A stretch of DNA of 64,000 nucleotides from Salipiger sp. H15. GTDB lineage: Bacteria > Pseudomonadota > Alphaproteobacteria > Rhodobacterales > Rhodobacteraceae. The stretch lies in NCBI RefSeq assembly GCF_040409955.1, contig NZ_CP123384.1:1869501-1933500 (forward strand). Direction: 5' to 3'. Below are positions 60,017 through 64,000 of the stretch, in pieces (position 1 is the first letter of the stretch; each line of letters opens with the position of its first letter). The notes under the pieces were generated by a model. The model ran no database searches. It saw only the letters and a program-made list of their open reading frames with translations, and was not told the origin of the DNA. The position numbers and the translations under genes are program-made.

Positions 60017-60994
60017 ATGGACGGGATGCTGATGAAGGGGATCAGCCTGCGCGGCCTCGAGGTGTTCGAGGCGCTCGCGGCCAGCGGATCCGTGGCACAG
60101 GCGGCCGAGCGCACGGGGCTCAGCCAGCCGGCGGTGAGCCAGCAACTGCGCAATCTCGAGGCGGCGCTCGGCACCGATCTCGTCGACCACGCCCGGCGGC
60201 CGATGCAGCTCACCCCGGCGGGGCGGTCGTTCCTGCTGCGCACGCAGGCGGTGCTGAGCCAGCTGCGGCTGGCGCAGAACGAGCTGACGGTGATGGACCT
60301 CACGCACCTGTCGCAGCTCAACCTCGGGGTGATCGACGATTTCGACAATGACCTCACGCCGCAGCTGGTGACGATCCTCGCCGAGAACATGACGCGCTGC
60401 CGCTTCAAGCTGGTCACCGCGCCGAGCCACGAGATCATGCAGTCGATGGTCGACAGCCACCTGCACATCGCCATCGCCGCCAGCCCCGGCACGGCCTCGC
60501 CGGGGATCATCGAGTATCCCCTTGTCCGCGATCCGTTCCTTCTGGTGGCGCCGCGCGGCAAGGCGCGCGAGGCGGGCGGCACCGAGGCGCTGATGTCGGC
60601 GCTGCCGATGCTGCGCTACGACCGCGACCAGATGATCGGCCGGCAGATCGAGACGCACCTGTCGCGGCTCAAGCTCGACTTCCCCGAACGCTTCGAGATC
60701 GGCGCGCACCTGTCGCTGATGACGCTGGTGGCGCGCGGTGTCGGCTGGGGCATCACCACGCCGCTCGGCTTCATGCGCGCCGCCCGCGTGCATGACCGGA
60801 TCGAGGCGCACCCGCTGCCGATCCGCCCCTTCGCCCGCACCATCTCGCTCTTTGCCGCCGCCGACTGGGCCGACCGCGTGCCGCGCGACGTGGCGCGGAC
60901 CATGCGCCAGCTGGTGTCGGATCTCGTCATCACCCCGGCGCATCGCCAGCTGCCCTGGCTCGAGGGCAAGCTGCACCTGCTCGAAGGGGACTGA
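60017..60994 (+). CDS. LysR family transcriptional regulator
   Basis: The 325-residue regulator has an N-terminal winged helix with GSVAQAAERTGLSQPAVSQQLRNLE (residues about 24-48) and a C-terminal substrate domain. It is divergent from the HisD-like gene and probably activates it, as LysR regulators often control the neighbouring divergent gene. Starts at 60017, 60026 and 60032 are all possible; I list the longest with GAGAGGG nearby. Palindromic TTTC(C/G)GAAA sequences occur on both sides of the gene. Confidence 0.88.
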   Translation: MDGMLMKGISLRGLEVFEALAASGSVAQAAERTGLSQPAVSQQLRNLEAALGTDLVDHARRPMQLTPAGRSFLLRTQAVLSQLRLAQNELTVMDLTHLSQLNLGVIDDFDNDLTPQLVTILAENMTRCRFKLVTAPSHEIMQSMVDSHLHIAIAASPGTASPGIIEYPLVRDPFLLVAPRGKAREAGGTEALMSALPMLRYDRDQMIGRQIETHLSRLKLDFPERFEIGAHLSLMTLVARGVGWGITTPLGFMRAARVHDRIEAHPLPIRPFARTISLFAAADWADRVPRDVARTMRQLVSDLVITPAHRQLPWLEGKLHLLEGD

Positions 60995-61032
60995 CCCGGA
61001 ACGACCGGGGGCTGCGGCACACATGGGACGGA

Positions 61033-61133
61033 TTTCCGGAACTTAAGAGTTTCGGAAACTAAGGGCCCGGGCCGGGCCTCGCGCAAGGGGGCGCGGGGGC
61101 GATTTCGAAAGAGGAATGCGCGGTTTCCGAAAA
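61033..61133. repeat. Cluster of TTTC-GAAA palindromes downstream of lysR
   Basis: TTTCCGGAA (61033-61041), GTTTCGGAAAC (61049-61059), TTTCGAAA (61103-61110) and GTTTCCGAAAA (61123-61133) are related palindromes within 100 bases in the gap between lysR and the hydrolase gene. A fifth, TTTCGGAATTC, lies at 59946, just upstream of lysR. Confidence 0.6.
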
Positions 61134-61188
61134 GCCGAATCCGCGCGCTGGGACGCCCGCCAAACGGGCGCCCGCGAAACCTGGGGGA

Positions 61189-61953
61189 TCAGGCGGTCAG
61201 GTCGAGGAAGGCGCGGACGGCGGCCTCGAACTCGCGCGGCTTCTCGGCGTGCAGCCAGTGACCGCAGCCCGGCAGCTTGGCGAATTTCGCGCGCGGGAAG
61301 AGCGCGCGGATCCGGTCCCGGTACTCGGGACGCAGGTAGGTCGACTCGGCGCCCGACAGGAAGAGCGCGGGCCCCTCGAAGCGGCTGTCGAGCTCGGGGA
61401 AGTCGAGGATCTTCGGCATCTCCGCCTCGAGCACGTCGAGGTTCAGCTTCCAGCGCCGCTCCTTGAGGTCGAGCGACTGGGTGAAGAAGCTGCAGAGCGT
61501 CGGGTCGTCGAGCACGCGGGCGAGCTGGTCGTTGGCGTCCGAGCGTTTCTCGATCGCCGCGAGGTCGACGGTGCGCATCGCCGCGATGTTCTGGTTCTGG
61601 TCATGGCTGTATTTCACCGGCGCGATGTCGGCGAGGATCACCCGGTTGACCAGCTCGGGCCGGGTCAGCGCCAGCACCATGCTCGCCTTGCCGCCCATCG
61701 AATGGCCCAGCACGTCGGCGCGCCCGCCAAGGCTCTCGATCACCTCGGCGATGTCGCCGGCCATGTCGAGATAGCCGTGGCTGTCGCTCCACGGGCTGTC
61801 ACCGTGGTTGCGCTGGTCCACCGCGATCACCTCGCGCTGGTCCGAGAGGCGCTTGGAGATCACCCCCCAGTTGCGCGCGGAGCCGAAGAGCCCGTGGACG
61901 ATGACGAGCGGCGGTTGGTCGGTGGCGGAGCCGTGGCGGATCATGTTCAGCAT
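61189..61953 (-). CDS. Alpha/beta hydrolase (YbfF-like)
   Basis: The 254-residue cytosolic esterase has the oxyanion loop VHGLFGSARNWG near the N-terminus. The nucleophile elbow is GHSMGGK (Ser near residue 97), and the C-terminal His is in GCGHWLHAEKP with the acid in YRDRIRALFP. This is typical of YbfF and related esterases that act on acyl esters or thioesters. The physiological substrate is unknown. It starts with ATG at 61953, and 61944 is an alternative. Confidence 0.9.
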   Translation of the reverse strand: MLNMIRHGSATDQPPLVIVHGLFGSARNWGVISKRLSDQREVIAVDQRNHGDSPWSDSHGYLDMAGDIAEVIESLGGRADVLGHSMGGKASMVLALTRPELVNRVILADIAPVKYSHDQNQNIAAMRTVDLAAIEKRSDANDQLARVLDDPTLCSFFTQSLDLKERRWKLNLDVLEAEMPKILDFPELDSRFEGPALFLSGAESTYLRPEYRDRIRALFPRAKFAKLPGCGHWLHAEKPREFEAAVRAFLDLTA

Positions 61954-62111
61954 GGCGCCTGTCTAGGACGCTGCCGCGGGACGGAAAAGCGCAAAACGCG
62001 CGGCGCCGGGGCAAATCTCTTCGAAGAAATTTGCAACCTCCTTGGAAGGAGGTTGGCGGCGCCCCGCCGTTGCGGCTTGCGCGCGGGCGGCAAATGCCCG
62101 AGGTTCGCGCC

Positions 62112-62477
62112 ATGGATCAGGACCCCAAGATCGGCGCGCGGCTGATGCCGCTCTTCGAAAGCCGCCTCGGCCTCGGCAAGGGCGGGTTCGAGGCGCGGGC
62201 CAGGCGCGCGGCCAACCAGTTGCCGCGATGGGCGCGGCGCGACCTGCGCGCGCTGCGCGACGCGCAGGGCATGGCCGGGCATCCCAAGCTTGCCATGCGG
62301 CTCGACATGGCCGAACTCGACCGCGCCGAGGCGCGCGTCGCCCGCCATCTCGAGACGATCGACGTGAAGGCGCGGCGCAGCCACCGGCGGCTCGGCGTGC
62401 TGGCGGGGCTGATGTTCAACCTCCTGCTGCTCGCCGCGCTGCTGGCCGGGGCCTATTACCTCCTGATCCGCAGCTGA
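62112..62477 (+). CDS. Small membrane protein, unknown
   Basis: The 121-residue protein has a basic helical N-terminal part (FESRLGLGKGGFEARARRAANQ). One C-terminal membrane segment follows (VLAGLMFNLLLLAALLAGAYYLL). The positive-inside rule puts the N-terminus in the cytosol. GAGG lies 8 bases before the ATG at 62112. I do not recognise a family. Its end overlaps the convergent NUDIX gene by 22 bases. Confidence 0.65.
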   Translation: MDQDPKIGARLMPLFESRLGLGKGGFEARARRAANQLPRWARRDLRALRDAQGMAGHPKLAMRLDMAELDRAEARVARHLETIDVKARRSHRRLGVLAGLMFNLLLLAALLAGAYYLLIRS

Positions 62478-63190
62478 CGCTTCGGGCGCGTCTCGTCGGG
62501 CGCGCCGGGGGCGCGGCCGTTGAGGCGCAGGAAGAGGCTTTCCTCGTCGTCGTTGCGGAAGAAGGGCACCGAGCTCGGGGCGCGGCGGTCGGTGACCCGC
62601 GCGGCGATCTCGGCCAGCACCACCTCGGTGATGAAGGGCAGATCGAAGCTGCGCACCTCGTCGAGCGGCACCCATTGCAGGTGCGACAGCTCGTCCGAGG
62701 CGGCGGAGAAATCGTCCGGGTCGCTCTTCAGCGCCTCGGCGTCGACGAGGAAGAAGCGCGCGTCGAAGCGGCGCGGGCGGCCCGGCGGGGTGATCGCGCG
62801 GAAGACGAACTGCAGCGCCGAGGCGTCGGGGCGGTGGCCGGTCTCGGCGAAACTTTCCCAGCCCTCGGGCGCGCCCGGCCACTTGCCGGGCCAGCCGAGC
62901 ACCTGCCCGGTCTCTTCCCAGAGCTCGCGGATCGCCGCGGCGGCCAGCGCGTTGGCGCGGTCCGTGGGTGCGTCCTCGGCCAGCCGCGTCGCGCAGACCG
63001 CGGGCAGGGGGGCGGCGAGCTTCACCTCGGCGTCGGCCTCGTCGACGGCGCCGCCGGGGAAGACGAACTTGTTGGGCATGAAGGCCGCCCCCGCGCCGCG
63101 CTGGCCCATCAGGATGCTCGGCCGGCTGTCACGGTCGCGCAGCACGATCACCGTGGCTGCGTCGCGGATGGCGGTCTTGTCGGTGCTCAT
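62456..63190 (-). CDS. NUDIX hydrolase
   Basis: The 244-residue protein has the NUDIX motif split by an insert. The GG of VFPGGAVDEAD is followed after about 35 residues by AAAAIRELWEETGQVLG (the R-E-x2-E-E-x-G core). The insert places it in the longer CoA/ADP-ribose-like pyrophosphatase group. It would hydrolyse a nucleoside diphosphate linked to another group. The ATG at 63188-63190 has AGGGGA at the right distance. Confidence 0.87.
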   Translation of the reverse strand: MSTDKTAIRDAATVIVLRDRDSRPSILMGQRGAGAAFMPNKFVFPGGAVDEADAEVKLAAPLPAVCATRLAEDAPTDRANALAAAAIRELWEETGQVLGWPGKWPGAPEGWESFAETGHRPDASALQFVFRAITPPGRPRRFDARFFLVDAEALKSDPDDFSAASDELSHLQWVPLDEVRSFDLPFITEVVLAEIAARVTDRRAPSSVPFFRNDDEESLFLRLNGRAPGAPDETRPKRQLRIRR

Positions 63191-63242
63191 GCGCATTCCC
63201 CTGCGTCTTGTGATGCCTCGCGGGGAGCGTGTCCGGGTGGGC

Positions 63243-63623
63243 TCAGCGGCTGCGCGCGAAGCCGTGCATCTCGCGTGCCCACTGGAAGCCCACGATTGCC
63301 CCCTTCAGTCGCGGCAGAAGGTAGAGGGAAAGTCCGATGCAGCCAACAAGGAAGATGGTGACGAGGATCAGCGGCTCGGGCCGCCAGGTGGTGAACACCC
63401 AGAGCAGCGCCGGCGCCATGATGTGCCCGACGATGAGGATCGTCAGGTAGGCGGGGCCGTCGTCGGCGCGGTGGTGGTGCAGCTCCTCCCGGCAGACCGG
63501 GCAATGGTCGCGCACCTTGAGATAGGAGCGCAGGATCGGCCCGTTGCCGCAGTTGGGACAGCGGCCGCGGAAGCCGCGCCAGACGGCGGGCCAGGTTTCG
63601 CGCTCCGGCGACAGGTCGGACAT
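63243..63623 (-). CDS. DUF983 domain-containing membrane protein
   Basis: The 126-residue protein has an N-terminal zinc ribbon (RCPNCGNGPILRSYLKV, with CPVC following), then two transmembrane segments (YLTILIVGHIMAPALLWVF and LILVTIFLVGCIGLSLYLL). DUF983 proteins are common beside cytochrome oxidase genes in alphaproteobacteria, with uncertain function. The start at 63623 has AAGG 8 bases upstream. An upstream ATG at 63644 is less likely. Confidence 0.9.
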   Translation of the reverse strand: MSDLSPERETWPAVWRGFRGRCPNCGNGPILRSYLKVRDHCPVCREELHHHRADDGPAYLTILIVGHIMAPALLWVFTTWRPEPLILVTIFLVGCIGLSLYLLPRLKGAIVGFQWAREMHGFARSR

Positions 63624-63882
63624 GGGGTGTACCTTAGAAGTCATGCGCCCAAGGTGGCGCAAGCCCGCGCCCAATTAAAGAGGACAGAGCGGCGCAGCGG
63701 CGTGATGTCGCAAAGGCGCGTGTTGCATGCAGCTTTGCGGGCTTGGCGGGGGCTGCCGCGCGGGCCGCGGAAAAAAATATCGCGGTCCGGCGACGGAAGT
63801 TTCCGCGCCGCGCGTGGAAGCTTGTGATCGGACGGCGAGGATGCCGCCGGCAAGACCAGCGATGAATGAGGAGATCGCAGCG

Positions 63883-64000
63883 ATGAAACGCATGACCAAA
63901 CTGATGACCGGCGCCGCGCTCGTGGTTCTGGGCACGGCGAGCCTTGCCCTTGCTGCAACCGACACCGCTCCGGCGGCGCCCCGGGCCGATCGCCCGGCGC
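63883..64000 (+). CDS. Secreted protein, N-terminal part (cut by window end)
   Basis: The reading frame is open to the window edge. The first 25 residues form a signal peptide (MKRMTKLMTGAALVVLGTAS, cleavage after LALAA), and a Pro/Ala-rich mature start follows (APAAPRADRPA). A GAGGAGA site lies upstream of the ATG at 63883, though an in-frame ATG at 63862 exists. The protein family is not visible. Confidence 0.6.
   Translation, partial: MKRMTKLMTGAALVVLGTASLALAATDTAPAAPRADRPA

Overview
The window is high-GC chromosomal DNA that reads as a marine Rhodobacterales (Roseobacter-group or Paracoccaceae) alphaproteobacterium. The evidence is the gene content: a Tad/Flp pilus locus, a TRAP transporter operon, a Rhodobacter-type PmtA-like methyltransferase, a PCu(A)C copper chaperone, DUF983 and DUF4168 proteins, and dispersed GC-rich palindromes with a CCCCGG(G/A)RTATTT core typical of this group. 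I see no phage, insertion sequence, integrase, CRISPR array or toxin-antitoxin pair. The genome looks vertically inherited, with catabolic modules in the second half.

Region 1 (1-3.8 kb): the end of an amidase, a membrane fatty-acid-hydroxylase family protein, a tRNA-Met, an AAA+ ATPase and a divergent pyrroline-5-carboxylate reductase-like protein. Region 2 (3.8-14.4 kb): a Tad/Flp pilus cluster on the minus strand, in transcription order flp, cpaB, secretin, OmpA-like lipoprotein, tadZ, tadA, tadB, tadC, two TPR lipoproteins and prepilin peptidase. Intrinsic terminators follow flp and cpaB, which would grade expression along the cluster. Region 3 (14.8-26.1 kb): a lytic transglycosylase, HrpB helicase, MeaB GTPase, ribosomal protein L28, a copper chaperone, a CobB sirtuin, a low-molecular-weight phosphatase, a PagL-like protein, an acetyltransferase and IleS.

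Region 4 (26.5-37.1 kb): a small membrane protein, a VIT-family transporter, the YcjF/acetyltransferase/YcjX operon, TruA, the arginine genes argD-argF, a 6-phosphogluconate dehydrogenase behind a set of GATGCAC repeats, and three small proteins. Region 5 (37.1-53.3 kb) is catabolic. A first operon holds a D-amino-acid-dehydrogenase-like enzyme, a BASS-type transporter and an FAD-linked hydroxyacid dehydrogenase. A second unit of about 7.8 kb is divergent from an RpiR regulator. It encodes an N-formylglutamate-amidohydrolase-like enzyme, a TRAP transporter, a glutamine-synthetase-like ligase, an aldehyde dehydrogenase and an iron alcohol dehydrogenase, and ends in a strong terminator. This set would suit import and gamma-glutamylation of an amino alcohol, two oxidations, and amide hydrolysis. 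A third module pairs a beta-keto-acid cleavage enzyme with a divergent GntR regulator and a short-chain dehydrogenase, across an intergenic region with strong palindromes.

Region 6 (53.3-64 kb): a PmtA-like methyltransferase, small secreted proteins, LepA, a HisD paralogue divergent from a LysR regulator, an alpha/beta hydrolase, a NUDIX hydrolase, a DUF983 protein and the start of a secreted protein cut by the window edge.

The most interesting candidate is the RpiR/TRAP/glutamine-synthetase-like operon. Its biochemical assignment is inference from gene content and has not been tested.
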